Origin: Isoetes taiwanensis
Taxonomy: Eukaryota > Streptophyta > Lycopodiopsida > Isoetales > Isoetaceae
DNA: 64,000 nucleotides
Reading direction: 5' to 3'
Assembly (NCBI GenBank): GCA_021234155.1
Contig: JAJEKV010000221.1
Span: 498,001-562,000 of the forward strand
Shown: one piece after another, positions 46,326-57,849 of the stretch
Position numbering within the stretch: the stretch's first letter is position 1
Layout of the letters: each line of letters starts with the position of its first letter
The notes under the pieces: model-generated
Database searches by the model: none
Seen by the model: the letters and a program-made list of their open reading frames with translations, nothing else
Told to the model about the DNA's origin: nothing
Made by a program: the position numbers and the translations under genes

Positions 46326-49300
46326 AAACCCATACAATGGACTAGTACAACTATTACTACATTATCATAAACAACCTCGAAAATCCATAGAATACCTACT
46401 TGGATGGTAAGACATTTTAATAAACAACAAATTAGTAAAACACACACTTGGATTGCCGGAATGGCTAACCTATCACATGACATAATCGTAACATGACATA
46501 ATCGTAACTTTAATTTGTAAAGCATAAAATCTAGCATGGGATCAGGTAGAACGACACATTCTTTCAAGATGTTTGTTAATGCTTTATATTTTCTAATAGA
46601 ATGTCCCCATAAGTTAGCTTATTTCAATAAAATAACAATTCTGTCTTGTCCATAACGAATTGATGTTTGAAATTTGTGGTCATGGAGGATATTGCATTGA
46701 ATCTCGAGTGACTAGATTATTTACTTGTTTAAAACATTGTGGTGTGACCATTCACATCAAAGTCTACATGTAAACTTCTAGATATTCAGGCCATTATCAT
46801 TCATAATGCCTTGTTGACCAAGATTGAAAGACATTGATCTTAAACGGGAATACATTATTGTTAAAAGTAACCCAAATTAAGGCAATAAATTTTTATTTTG
46901 TGGTTATAAATATGAGAGCCTCCACACGAAGTACCATTGTACAAAACAATGTCGCTTATAAGCATGTTTATTAAATTCTCATACCTTTGTACGAGATCAA
47001 AAGGTAGTCATGCGGGGAACATTTGTCTAAATCATGAAAGAAACAAGCCTACTTTTCTCGTAATAAAATCATTTCTCCAGTTCTTTTTCATATTTGTTGT
47101 GCCCCTATGTCTTAGGAAGAAAAAATACCAAGTTCAAATTACCACTAATTTAAACCCACACGAGCACTATAATGTGGGTTATGATGATATCCTGCAAGCA
47201 TAAATTTATGTTATTCATATTGATATATGACCATGTGTGAATGATTTGACAAATACATAGGATGGCAATGTTCAAGAATTCAGAAATACGGGCGAGGAAG
47301 GTAACTAACCATACAATTTTTAGCATGGTTATCATATTGATTGTAGCATTAATCTTGGAAGAATAGTATGTGATAATATAATCTAGGATGCAACAAACTA
47401 TATGATTTTAGCATGGATTGTAGCATTAATCTAGGAAGAATAGTATGTGATATTATCTAGGATGCAACAGGAAGTTCTAGTACAACGAGAAAAACTAATA
47501 TGATCTTGATAATCTAACCAGCGCAGCCGTGAGAACCTCGCCCATAAGACCCAGTTAATAATAATAATAGAACGCCCTTTTGGACAAATCGAGAAGTATA
47601 AATTTACAACTAGTATCTATTTCATTTTCCTTGGATTTCCAACCATCAAATCGAATGATGTACCGAGTTAACACTGGAATAGTGGCAACAATGAGTGAAA
47701 GACAAATGAATAACAGTCATGCACATACGACTATTATGTGTCCAAGGTACAGAGGAAAACCATCTTTTACATCTAAGGTCACTTTAGGCCAGAAGCCCTT
47801 CAACCGAAAAACATGCATCCAAAACAAGGCATGTATGATTGTTAAGGGTTAAGATATCATATCCATTGATGTGTTAGGGTGCAGAGAGACCGTGCAGCAA
47901 AGCACTTGGATATGGACATGGACATGGCATGTATGGGGGACCGTGCTCAATTCCTTTCTTCTCACTCACAAAATGCATGTAAATACATCAACCCTAACCC
48001 TAATATATACTAATAAAAAGTGAGCTAGTGCTAAGAAAAGAGTAACACAACAAAAGCATGAACAAAAGGCAAAGTTGGAATACCTAACAATTGAATAGGC
48101 CCCCACATGGAATAGACTGGACCACATGATCCTTCCTTCCTTTAGGTAGCTGCTCCACATCCAAGAGACGTTTGTGCCTGCATTTTCTAGACAACACAAA
48201 CTGCTTAACAACAAATTGCACTTACAAGAGGGCACCTGCACAAACCAACAAGGGCAAATATCCAGGACTGAAGCTTTTCACCATGCAATCCACCACTGCC
48301 TTCTTTGTGTCTTTGGCTGCTGTTGGTTTGTGAGAAAGAGAAAAGGTGGCAGATGCATATTATGCATAGGCCAGTGGAGGCCTTTAAATGTTAGGTCCAT
48401 TCCTATTCCTCTATGTTTTAACAGGCCAGTCCCAGTGTGAGGTACACGTAGTTAAGTACTGGTCCCACACCACTGCAATGCATGTGTGTTGCAGAGGCAG
48501 GTGCCTGCTGCTGCCCTGCCATGGCCTGAGTGGTGGCTACAGTGACCGGCCTGGCCCAACCTCCCTCTTCCCTTTTTTTAAAATACCCATTATTTTAGCA
48601 CAAAAGGCAAGGAAGACGGAGCTCTCCCCCATAAAGCACTCTTTTTCTTTGTTTCTTTTCTGTTTTTTTCTCCTCTAGTCCCTCTTCTTTGCCTTTTTCC
48701 TCCAAACCCACATGCCCTTGAACATCTTTTCACACTTGTTTTTTACTGCAATCACCATTTGCATCAGAAAACCAAGTTAATAAACTCTTGACTGCATTGG
48801 TTAATGCAATGTTACTACTGATGTCTGTGCCCAATCTATCATATAGCGTGTGGAGTGAATAGAATAGCAGCAAGCAGAAGCAGGCCTTATGGTACATAAG
48901 ATACTTACTTGTCTCGACCTTCCCATTCCCTTGGGTATATGCCACTGTTCAACTCAGATTCACAGAGAAATCCTTCTCCTTGCAAGGCCCTCTGCTTTCA
49001 CTCAGAATTCTACTGTAGCTGAAAGCGAAAGGGTCTCGTCCCTCAGAATCCAGATCTGTTCATAATTTTTTAACTTTCTTTTTTCTGCTTCATTCCACTT
49101 TGATCCATTTTTGTGAATACAAATTGACCTCTGTCTGCCCACAGTTCTGTTACTACACCATAGCCATAGCCACCCCTCTGTTGGCCTGCATTCAATGCAC
49201 AGCATGTCTTGCTTTGCCCTTCAATCGCACATGCATATTCTAATGAGGTATTACTGCAAGAGTACGTTTTAGTGTGTTTTGTGCTTGCAGCTGTGTTTGC

Positions 49301-49753
49301 TTCTTTTTGTAAGGCAAGAGGGGCCAGTTAAAAAATAAGGCTAGAGAAAAAAACCCATTCTCTTTTTATGGGACGTCTTCCAATGGCTCTAGTTTTCTGT
49401 TTCCAAACGCTATGTTCTATAGGTGTAAGCTCTTGGTTAGGTAAATGCAGCTCACAAGGAGGGCAAGACTGTAGCCAGACGGAACATTCTCATTTTGTCA
49501 TTGTTTCCACCTCGCAAAGGAAACAAAATCACCCGACAATGCAAGCCAATCCATGTCTGTGATTTAAAATCCAATTCCAGCATGCCACTGCCGCTGTTCC
49601 ATCAACGTTCTTCTTCTCGAATACTATTCTGGCCTGATCCCTGGGAAAGATGAACTAGGACTAGAGCTCTGTAGCCGCCTCAATGGATAGGAATGTTTAA
49701 TTAGGAGCACCGCCTAGGTCTAAGAGCGCTTTTGGCCCCCTTCTGTATGGTTT
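46326..49753. other. Intergenic stretch and probable GRAS upstream region
   Basis: No protein or RNA gene recognised. A short telomere-like CAACCCTAACCCTAA lies at 47987-48001. From about 48560 the sequence becomes pyrimidine-rich (TTTTTCTTTG, CTCCTCTAGTCCCTC), as in leaders and promoters of plant regulatory genes. The start of transcription cannot be placed. The last in-frame stop before the GRAS ORF is TGA at 49754. Confidence 0.4.
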
Positions 49754-49807
49754 TGACAGCCAAATCAAAAAGCACAAGAAGCAACAGCAAAGGAAATTAC
49801 GGTGGCA

Positions 49808-52800
49808 ATGCTTGGTGGAGCTTCGGGACAGACCTTTCCCTACTTTGGAACAGGCCTAAATCCGACAGCTTCAATTCATCAGGGGTTATGGAGGAGACCA
49901 CCCTTTAAGACGTGGGAAAACTTGACAGAACCCACATCAGTTCTGGATCTCAGAAGCCCGAGTCCCAGTTCAAGAGCAGGATCAGCCAGGCAGGGAGCCT
50001 CGCCTGTAACAACGGAAGCAGCATACTCTTTACATGCAGGAGGATCATCTTCCTCGTCCTACGACGAGGACAATGAAACAGCAGTGCCCAAAAACAACAG
50101 CAGGCTTTTGGATCAACTTCGGGAAGGAAAGCTTGCTACAGCGGAGGCTCGAAAGTGCCATGATCATAATATTTGGAAAGCAGAGGCCATGTGGGCAGCT
50201 GCTTTAGAAGCCATAGGCCCTGTTTCTAAACTGCAGAGACGTGGAGAGCAAGTTGGTGAATGGAAGGCTGGAGGATCAAGCAGTGCAAATAAGAAGACCA
50301 GCTTTGATACTCGATTGAGCAAGCATACTCATAGGAATGGCATGGAAAATGTATTTGACCTTCATCAAAACCAGGAACGGCCTGAAGCGCAGGTTTCCCC
50401 TGTAGGTTTATACTCTGATCGAGGGAACACGCTTCCTGTGTTGCTATCTACCGAGACAACATTCAGTTCGAGCACAGAGGAGAGCCAGTTAGGTGGGGAG
50501 AGCTATGGTGAGCTCGGCGCTCCTTTCCAGACCACGAGTGCAGAAACAACCCCAGCAATAAAAACAATACAAGGTAAGCTCTCTGATCAATTGTTTGTTA
50601 ACCAGTTCTTGCGTTCATTTCATTGCCATATCTTGAAACAGGAAGAAAGTAGCAATAGTAATTGTAATGGTGATGGTCATTATAAAACTAACAGAAATGA
50701 TAACTGCAATGAAAACTTGAATTGTGTAGACATCCCAAAGAGGAAATGGTCTGGTCATGGTGTTATTGGAGGTGAGCCAGGCGATTGCAGCCTTGATGAA
50801 TGGCTCGCAGATCTGCAGGCAGCTTCCAAGCAGCAACAAGAACAGCAGCCACATCACCAGCATGTTCAGCAACAGGAACATCAAGTGCATTACAGCAAAG
50901 AAGAACTTGAGAGTCTCTTTTTTAAGGCCCCTTCACCTACACCTTGCCCTCCTGATCAATCTCTCATTAAATGGTTATTGGGGGAAACAGATCAATCTCA
51001 GTTTGCTGCCCTATCCAGGACAGATATTACAGGGGAAGAAACATTGTCATGGAATACTGCTGCAAACCAAGTCCAAAAGAATACGGGAAATGTTCCTCCA
51101 CCATTGCCTCAGCATCCTGTTCACACTCATCATCATCTTGCTTCATCTTGCTTGCAGGCACCATCTTCCTCACCCTTTTTAAGTGGCATGTTTTCAAACT
51201 CACCCTCCATGCTCAATAGATTCTGCACACAAGCTCCAATTTCTGAACAACAGACTCTATCTCCATCTCAACCTGATGGCAAAGCTGCAGTTTACTTGGA
51301 AACATCACCCTTGGGTCAATACTACACATCCACCTCAATTCCATCAACTTGTACCATCTCCCCTTTGCCAAATCCCTTATATCACAAGCCAGAGTCCTCA
51401 ACAAATCAGACAACATTTGGCCAACAGAGATTGGAACAAGCACAGTTTTCTTATTCATTTCCCTTGCAGACCCAAGATGCTACTATGGAACCCTTCTGTA
51501 GCAAGGAAAAACCCATTGCTTATGGATTTGGAGATCAGAACTTTCAGAGGACTGAGCCCGTTGGGCTGGACTTCACACAGGTATTGCCACAGAGACTGGA
51601 TGCTGAAACAACACGGCATCAACACCACTACACGTCCAACTTGGATCAATTACCACCAATTCACCCGACAACGCTCCATGGCCATCTCCATGCTGCTGGA
51701 CCAACAAGGAATTTTAATGGCTGGTCAGTCCAGCAACAGCAGCAGCAGAAGCAACAGGTTGATCACTATAGAGGTAAAGAAACAGCAGGAAAAGAACATC
51801 AAGAGGAACCACTATCATTTGCAAATTTTGCAAGTCCTTGGATGGCAAAGGTTGGACCTTTTCAGGAATACCGACCTAGTAATCCAGTAGTGACAGGTTC
51901 TTCTGATGATGGCTTGGCAGTGGTAAACCAGCTTTTGCAGCTGGCGGAAGCGATCGATATTGGAGACATGGAGGTAATCCGGTCGATATTGGCGCGGCTC
52001 AATCAACACATCTTCTTTCAGGGCAAATGCATACAGCGACTGTCCTATTACTTCAAAGAGGCCCTGACAGCTCGAATTATGGGGAATCCTCCCCATCCAA
52101 TTCTAGGTGAAGGAAGGGCACTCTCACCTTCCGAGCTTTTTCACAGGGTGAGGGCATACAAAAATTTCTGCGAGATCTCCCCATTTTGCAAATTTGGCTA
52201 CTTCACAGCCAATCAGGCTATTTTGGAGGCTGTGGAGGGCAATGACAGCATCCATATCATTGATTTTGAGACCCAATTTGGAGGTCAGTGGGCTTCTTTT
52301 CTACAAGATATTTCAATGAGGCCAGGAGCACCCCCTAGGGTTCGCATGACAGTTGTAGGTTCCCAGCAGGAAGAGTTGAAGTTTGCAGGAGAAAGCCTAT
52401 GTGAGTTTGCAAGGGCACTTAATATTCCCTTGCATTTTGAGGTGGTGGCAAACAACCCTGGCTGCCTTACTCCTGTGATGCTTCAACTGAGGGAAGGGGA
52501 ACCTGTTATTGTGAACTTTATGTTTAGTCTTCATCGTGCACTTGGGGATTCCTCTTCTAACGTGGATTCCATCTTAAGTTTTATAAGAGGAATTTCTCCC
52601 AAGCTTGTAACATTGGTGGAGCAGGAATTGGATGACAATGGCCCATCCTTCCATAGAAGGTTCTCGGAGGCATTGCAATATTATGCATTCTTGTTTGATT
52701 CGCTTGGGCCTGGGGATACAAGCAGCGAGATGGTCCGATCCATTGAGAAGCTAATTCTTGCACCAGATATCATGAACATTGTGGCGTGTGAAGGGTCTGC

Positions 52801-53020
52801 ACGAAAGGAGCGGCATGAAAAATTTCAGCAGTGGCAGAGACACTTCCATGCGGCTGGATTTTCCACCGTTCCTTTTAGTGAGCTGACTCGAATCCAGGGG
52901 GAGTATCTGGTAAGGAAAGCTTCAAATGGCAGAAATTATGGCATTGTGCAAGATGGAGGAAGTCTGTTGCTGGGATGGCAAGGGAAGGCTCTAGTGGCAG
53001 CATCTGCTTGGAGCTGTTAG
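49808..53020 (+). CDS. GRAS transcription factor, HAIRY MERISTEM/SCL6 class (1070 aa)
   Basis: ATG 49808 is the first Met after an in-frame TGA at 49754; -3 is G. The GRAS domain fills about residues 700-1070: a leucine-rich region (VVNQLLQLAEAIDIGDMEVI), the VHIID-type motif IHIIDFETQFGGQWASFLQ near 815, a second leucine-rich block, a divergent PFYRE region (SFHRRFSEALQYYAFLFDSL), RKERHEKFQQWQRHF and the SAW end LLLGWQGKALVAASAWSC. ILARLNQ just inside the domain is encoded by a miR171 site, diagnostic of the HAM class. HAM proteins are nuclear and maintain shoot meristem cells with WOX partners (family knowledge). The N-terminal 700 residues are Ser/Gln/His-rich with Gln runs near 340-360 and 640 and a SLDEWLADLQ motif near 330, far longer than in typical angiosperm members. 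No intron is required. Confidence 0.93.
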   Translation: MLGGASGQTFPYFGTGLNPTASIHQGLWRRPPFKTWENLTEPTSVLDLRSPSPSSRAGSARQGASPVTTEAAYSLHAGGSSSSSYDEDNETAVPKNNSRLLDQLREGKLATAEARKCHDHNIWKAEAMWAAALEAIGPVSKLQRRGEQVGEWKAGGSSSANKKTSFDTRLSKHTHRNGMENVFDLHQNQERPEAQVSPVGLYSDRGNTLPVLLSTETTFSSSTEESQLGGESYGELGAPFQTTSAETTPAIKTIQGKLSDQLFVNQFLRSFHCHILKQEESSNSNCNGDGHYKTNRNDNCNENLNCVDIPKRKWSGHGVIGGEPGDCSLDEWLADLQAASKQQQEQQPHHQHVQQQEHQVHYSKEELESLFFKAPSPTPCPPDQSLIKWLLGETDQSQFAALSRTDITGEETLSWNTAANQVQKNTGNVPPPLPQHPVHTHHHLASSCLQAPSSSPFLSGMFSNSPSMLNRFCTQAPISEQQTLSPSQPDGKAAVYLETSPLGQYYTSTSIPSTCTISPLPNPLYHKPESSTNQTTFGQQRLEQAQFSYSFPLQTQDATMEPFCSKEKPIAYGFGDQNFQRTEPVGLDFTQVLPQRLDAETTRHQHHYTSNLDQLPPIHPTTLHGHLHAAGPTRNFNGWSVQQQQQQKQQVDHYRGKETAGKEHQEEPLSFANFASPWMAKVGPFQEYRPSNPVVTGSSDDGLAVVNQLLQLAEAIDIGDMEVIRSILARLNQHIFFQGKCIQRLSYYFKEALTARIMGNPPHPILGEGRALSPSELFHRVRAYKNFCEISPFCKFGYFTANQAILEAVEGNDSIHIIDFETQFGGQWASFLQDISMRPGAPPRVRMTVVGSQQEELKFAGESLCEFARALNIPLHFEVVANNPGCLTPVMLQLREGEPVIVNFMFSLHRALGDSSSNVDSILSFIRGISPKLVTLVEQELDDNGPSFHRRFSEALQYYAFLFDSLGPGDTSSEMVRSIEKLILAPDIMNIVACEGSARKERHEKFQQWQRHFHAAGFSTVPFSELTRIQGEYLVRKASNGRNYGIVQDGGSLLLGWQGKALVAASAWSC
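51985..52005 (+). promoter_or_regulatory. miR171 target site in the GRAS mRNA
   Basis: All 21 nt, from GATATTGGCG through CGGCTCAATCA, match as remembered the complement of the canonical plant miR171. Cleavage would be expected between 51995 and 51996, opposite miRNA positions 10/11. The site lies in the coding sequence for ILARLNQ, as in HAM genes of other plants. Confidence 0.9.
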
Positions 53021-54000
53021 TAGCAAGTTTTCTGGGCTGCACATATGAAAAAGCATGGTTTACACTATAGCCTTCCTTATACCTTCTCCATAATAAGTGC
53101 GCATACTATTTTCTGCTTCATGGAAAACAAAAAAAAAGGGGGAAAGAACTAGACTTAGATTGTGCAAGTGTTTCCAGCATTAGGATAATCACATTTTGTT
53201 CTAATGGTCCAGATTTTGAAGTCAGCAATGGCTTTGGCAGAAGCAATTACTGGCAAAAGTGATTCGGACCATATATACTACAAAGCAGCAAAGGAATTTT
53301 TTGATATTTTGCCAATATATATGTTTTTCCTGAAGAAGGAATGATTTGTGTTATGGAATGATCATGTTATAACACCTGGATTGTGCTCTATTCAAAAGGA
53401 AAAGATAAACAAGTGTGCCCTACTCACATGCTGAGACAGACAGCATACCTGTGATATTTCTTCGTCCTATGCTGTCAAGCCGAAGTGAAACTCGAATATA
53501 ATAAACCACTAAACTAGTTTGCTTGCTTAAGACGATTCAAAATCCCCACCAACAGTCAAGTCTTCAAAAGTGCATCTCTGATACGACGGACCCACCGATT
53601 TATAATAACGCCTTTTTCTTACAAGCGCAGAGCTTCTATCCCGGTAGCAAAGACTGGATGTTGAAAGTGGTGGCAATTGTGGCGATGTAGACGTTCTAGG
53701 GCACGTTTCTGACGGACGTGATGAGAGGCGTGCAAAATAATTTGGGGAGTGGTCCCCATCTAAGTATATACGGTATCATTGTAATCAACATTAGTTAATA
53801 GTTCGTTTAAATTTAATCAACATTACTTAATGGTTAGTTTTTGTCCATGTAATGTCTCTTCACCTTGCCATTAGGCAACCGAAATGATTAGGGTGAGAGA
53901 ATTTCATCTGATTTCGGCTTTAGATTATATTTCTTATAATATGATGGCGAGATGTCGTGTGTGCCTTGAAATGTCGTGTGAAATTCCTTGCCGTAGATCG
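53021..54000. other. 3' flank of the GRAS gene, no further gene
   Basis: AT-rich 3' UTR-like sequence followed by unassigned DNA. No clear single poly(A) signal is chosen. Confidence 0.4.
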
Positions 54001-54011
54001 TTTCAACAGAA

Positions 54012-54465
54012 AATGTTCCCTCGCAGGATATCACCTAGGGTTTGGGCACTGGCTTGTTTGCCCTAATGGGCTGCCTTAAAATGTCATGTGAAATTCCTCC
54101 CTTGGATCATTTCGTTAGGGGTAATGTTCACTGGCTGGCCATTACGCGGGGTAAGGCCCTGGCGAGCCCGTTAAGGCGAGCCAGTGGCCGCATCCCGTGT
54201 AATGGCCAGCCATCAAACATTTCCCCTCGAAATGTTAGGGCAGTCCACATTTTGCACATGCCGCCCCCTTTTGTTCAATCCGACGAGCACTAGCAGCCTG
54301 CCAGGTGGCACTAGTAGCCTGCCAGGTGGGACAGGAAAGTCATAGGATGTAATAAGGGTGATAATATGGAGAAATGTGGCATGCCTTAACATTTCGAGTA
54401 AAAATGTTCCTTCGAGGGATATTACCCAGGTTCAGGCACTGGCTCGTTCGCCCTAACGGGCTCTT
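54012..54465. repeat. Diverged repeat copies around a fold-back
   Basis: The segment 'aaatgttccctcg...gatatcacc...gggcactggct...gccctaa' (about 54010-54070) recurs at about 54403-54462 and partly inverted at about 54150-54195. At its centre an 18-bp arm GGCTGGCCATTACGCGGG (54133-54150) pairs with 54194-54211 with one mismatch. Confidence 0.65.
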
Positions 54466-55400
54466 ATGCCAATCCATGAGGCTTCCTACGAGCTTTTGCT
54501 GCCATCTAGAGGCCTCCACCTCCGTCCTTAGTGGCTCCCCATGGATAAGAAATTATGCCCATGTGATGCTTATATTACATGGCTGCCAATACATAGCAGC
54601 TAGATATAGAGATGAATTAAAAGCTCTTTAAAGCTTACAAATTTAAAAGCAGTTGCAAAGGACTCAACAGTTTTGGATGATAAATCTACGCCATTTTGGA
54701 AGAGTTATTTTACAAACACTAGTGAACCAACATTTTATAAGAGTTATCCTGCAAACACTAGCGACTAAAGAATGCATCTAAACGAACCAACAAATGTCAC
54801 AATCATTGTTTATAATTGACTTTGTTAGACTAAATCTTCATGGTCAGATTTTGGTGACGATAAAGTTTAGTCATATTTGAGAAGAGTAGGAGATTTCGTT
54901 TGTTGGCTTTCTGGATTCTTGTTTTGTTAGCCTGTATGTGAATTCCTTTTAATAGAATAGAAGGTGTCATTCCTGCAAAATTGTTCCATATGATATGAAA
55001 AGTTGGCATTCTTAATGACAAGTTTGATTGTTTAATGCGCTTTATACATGTACAAAAGCATGTTATATTTGTTTTGCTTGTCTACTATTTGGAATAAAGT
55101 ATAACTGCATTTCTTTTTATTTTGTCGTGTGATTCCTCCTATGCAAGCATGATTCTTATAAGTGACTTTCAATGTTACCTATCGCCATTGTTTTCTGTGA
55201 AGAATTTAACTATAGTTGGTACAAGTCAACAGCTGTTGAGAGATCAAGGGAGTGGAGGTCCATGAGATGTAGGCAAGGCAAAAGATATGTCTGTCTTGAG
55301 AGCTTATGATAATGTCTCCATTATAAAAAAAGTGGTTTATTTATAATATTGATAGTTGTCACGATGCAAAATGCTGCCTTTTAAATAAATTGGATTCGGG

Positions 55401-55574
55401 TATTTCGCACAGTGGCCATGATGAACTGGATGCATGTATTGCACACCATAGCCGAAATATGAGCTTGTAACTAAACCAGATGTGAGTATTTTGCACCGTA
55501 GCTACGGTGCAAAATAGGCCCTCCAATAATTTGTGGAAGAGTCGATTTCGCACCGTGGCTACGGCGTGGAATAT
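55401..55574. repeat. Cluster of four related palindromes, one perfect 30 bp
   Basis: A perfect palindrome at 55487-55516 (arm TATTTTGCACCGTAG) is flanked by imperfect relatives at 55401-55423, 55437-55459 and 55545-55574 with the core TTTCGCACCGTGGC. Two more lie at 58341-58368 and 58398-58427. No coding frame runs through them. Confidence 0.8.
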
Positions 55575-55789
55575 GGCCTCTTGACCATATTTAGAACTAT
55601 CACATTAGAAAATACATGGAAAATGCATAGAAGAAATCACCCACTTTCATGAGAAGTTAAATGAAAATTACTCCCGTGAGATAATACATGATAATACATG
55701 GAAGTTACTTAATTACATGGAAATTACATATTTATACAAGAAATTTAACACGTCCTACGGTGCATGTTCCAACAGTGCAAATTTCAATT

Positions 55790-56510
55790 TTAGCATTCCC
55801 TTATATTCTTCAACTTTAGCATTCATGAAGATTCCCTTAGATTCTATTAGAATTTTCTATTTTGATTGAAGTGCTTACCCATGAGCATTTAAAACCTTCC
55901 AAAATAATCTATCTTGGATCTGTGCAACATGTCTAAAACACTTTCTATTTTTAGACTGGGGCGCTTACCCTGAGTATCTAGAACATTTTTTTTTCCAAGA
56001 TTTATATTGTATACCTTTATTATGAAACATTTTAGAACATTCTATTGTGGCTCTTTGCAAAATCTTAAAAAAACTCTAAGATTTCATCAAGATCTTTTTA
56101 GATTCCATTAGATATTATGAAGATTCCCCTAGATTCAACTAGATTTTAAGAGATTCCTTTAGACTTGTAAATATCTTCCTAGATTCTCTTATAATTTATG
56201 AGATTTCCTTAGATTCCCTCTAATTCTCCTAGATTCCCTTACATTTTACAAATTTCTATAACATTCTAGAACTTTCTGGAACATTCTGAAACTTTCAAAA
56301 CATCCCAGAACTTTCTGGAAGTATTTCCCTATTTCCTTACATTCCCAAAGATTCCCTTACATTTGGAAGGATTCTCTTAGATTTCCCCTAGATTCTCTTA
56401 TATTCCAAAACATTTTAGAATTCTAGAACTTTCTAGAACATTCTAGAAGATTTTAGAACTTTCTAAAGCCTCCAGAACTTTCTAGAACTTTCTTGAATTA
56501 TAGAATGTTA
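55790..56510. repeat. Degenerate TTAGATTCCC and TTCTAGAA array
   Basis: Over about 700 bp the sequence is built from short variants of 'ttagattccctta' and, mainly at 56260-56300 and 56400-56510, 'tagaactttctagaacattc'. The second part contains many GAA and TTC triplets at 5-bp spacing. Confidence 0.75.
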
Positions 56511-56581
56511 TATTCTATTTTATCTTAATTAGAACATTACCTTTAAGTATATTTGAAACATAAATTATTCATAGAATTAAT

Positions 56582-56650
56582 GCCTGGTCTAGTGGTTAGA
56601 ATGGGGGGCTGGGGGGTTAATGACCAGGGTTCGAATCCCCCCAATAACAT
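56582..56650 (+). repeat. tRNA-related SINE head
   Basis: A-box-like GGTCTAGTGGTTA (56586-56598) and an exact B box GGTTCGAATCC (56628-56638) lie at tRNA spacing, but the ends do not pair into an acceptor stem, so this is a tRNA-derived SINE head rather than a tRNA. An A-rich/T-rich stretch follows. Confidence 0.55.
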
Positions 56651-56711
56651 AAAAAATTTTAAAAGCCTTTCCTTAAGATTTGTTGAAAATACCAAGGCCC
56701 GAGCATGCAAT

Positions 56712-56945
56712 GTAAGCCGTAGGATCTTGGACCAAGGATTATGATCAATCTGGACCGTAGGATCATGTAGGATATATCTAAAGCAACATGAGCCGTAGGA
56801 TCTCGGACCAACGGTCAGGATCAGATCAACCTGGACCGTAGGATCGCTTACATATAATCGGTCACAAACTCCCAAGCCACCTGGGCCATAGGATACGTCC
56901 CAAAGCCACGTGAGCCGTAGGATCTCGGATCAACGGCCGGATTCA
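56712..56945 (+). repeat. Repeats of 'gccgtaggatct(c/t)gga(c/t)caa'
   Basis: The phrase 'gccgtaggatctcggaccaa' and the related 'ctggaccgtaggatc' recur about six times, followed by 'cggtcaggatca'-like sequence. It directly follows the SINE head and may be its body. Confidence 0.7.
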
Positions 56946-57095
56946 GGAGGACAAACATAAGAACATATATATGTTATGATATACTTAATTTCTATGAAAA
57001 GCATAGGTTTATACGCATAATTCCAATGGAGTATCTTTACCTATGATATGTACGTACTATGTGTAGCGTGCTATGTAGCCATAGCTCATGTGTAT

Positions 57096-57620
57096 TTAAG
57101 AAATTGTATCCCATCTGGGGAATTTAGACAGTAACCACAGGATGTTGAAGTGAAGAGAGTAGAAGAGGAGCTGGCCAATATCCACAAAAGATTTGTAATA
57201 GAAGTTGTAAAGTTCAGTGAAGATATAAATCTTATTCTTTTCACAAGTAGGAATGACCATAGGTACATAATGATCCAGAGAGTTGGCTAGAAAACCATGA
57301 AAAAGCATGTCCTTCAACTGTTCTAGCCTCTCTTCCAAATCTGAGGGGGGTTCAAGAAGTCCCAAAGCAGTAAGAGTCATCATTGCGTTACTCGGACCGA
57401 TCTCCTGCAGAGGACGAAGCCGACAAGTATAGCGGTCGATAATGAAGTTGATCAGCTGCCTTGCAAGCTCTGTGGTTGGACCGTGGCACCACCGATGCTC
57501 CCAAAAGTTGCTAACAACTTCATCAAAAGTGCACGTATTTCTTCTGTTGCATGCTTGCAGGGATTCTGGATCAGCTCAACGAGGATGTTCTTGAAAAATT
57601 AGCCTTTGCAAGAAACTAAA
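57096..57620 (-). pseudogene. Unrecognised protein fragment, probably frameshifted
   Basis: The minus strand carries a protein-like stretch ELARQLINFIIDRY, then MMTLTALGLLEPPSDLEERL and SLDHYVPMVIP. A second frame upstream reads NILVELIQNPCKHATEEIRA, then LLMKLLATFG. Both look coding and would join through a frame change near 57500. Family unknown. No promoter or splice evidence. Confidence 0.3.
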
Positions 57621-57849
57621 GGAGCAGACAAGGAGGAAAAAAGCTACTTGATAAGGAACATGCACACAAGGAACAAACAACGAGCATGCAAACAAGGAAC
57701 AGACAGGGAGAAGACAAGGAGCATGTCGGACAAGAGAAAGAGGGGGAAAGAGGCAAAGACAATGAAGGCATGGATGGCTATTTAAAGAGAAACTGTGTAT
57801 ATATACTATATGTACGTTATATTTATATGTGTACTTTATACATTATACT

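Noticed and set aside
50574-50641. Spliced intron in the main GRAS model
   Set aside because: Removing it causes an immediate stop, while the unspliced frame stays open for 1070 codons with a complete GRAS domain. Kept only as a low-interest finding.
50615-51890. Alternative-frame ORFs within the GRAS gene
   Set aside because: Shadows of the Gln/His/Ser-rich coding sequence. The true frame is fixed by the continuous GRAS domain and miR171 site.
56582-56650. Functional tRNA gene
   Set aside because: A and B boxes are present, but the expected acceptor-stem ends do not pair and the anticodon arm is not convincing.
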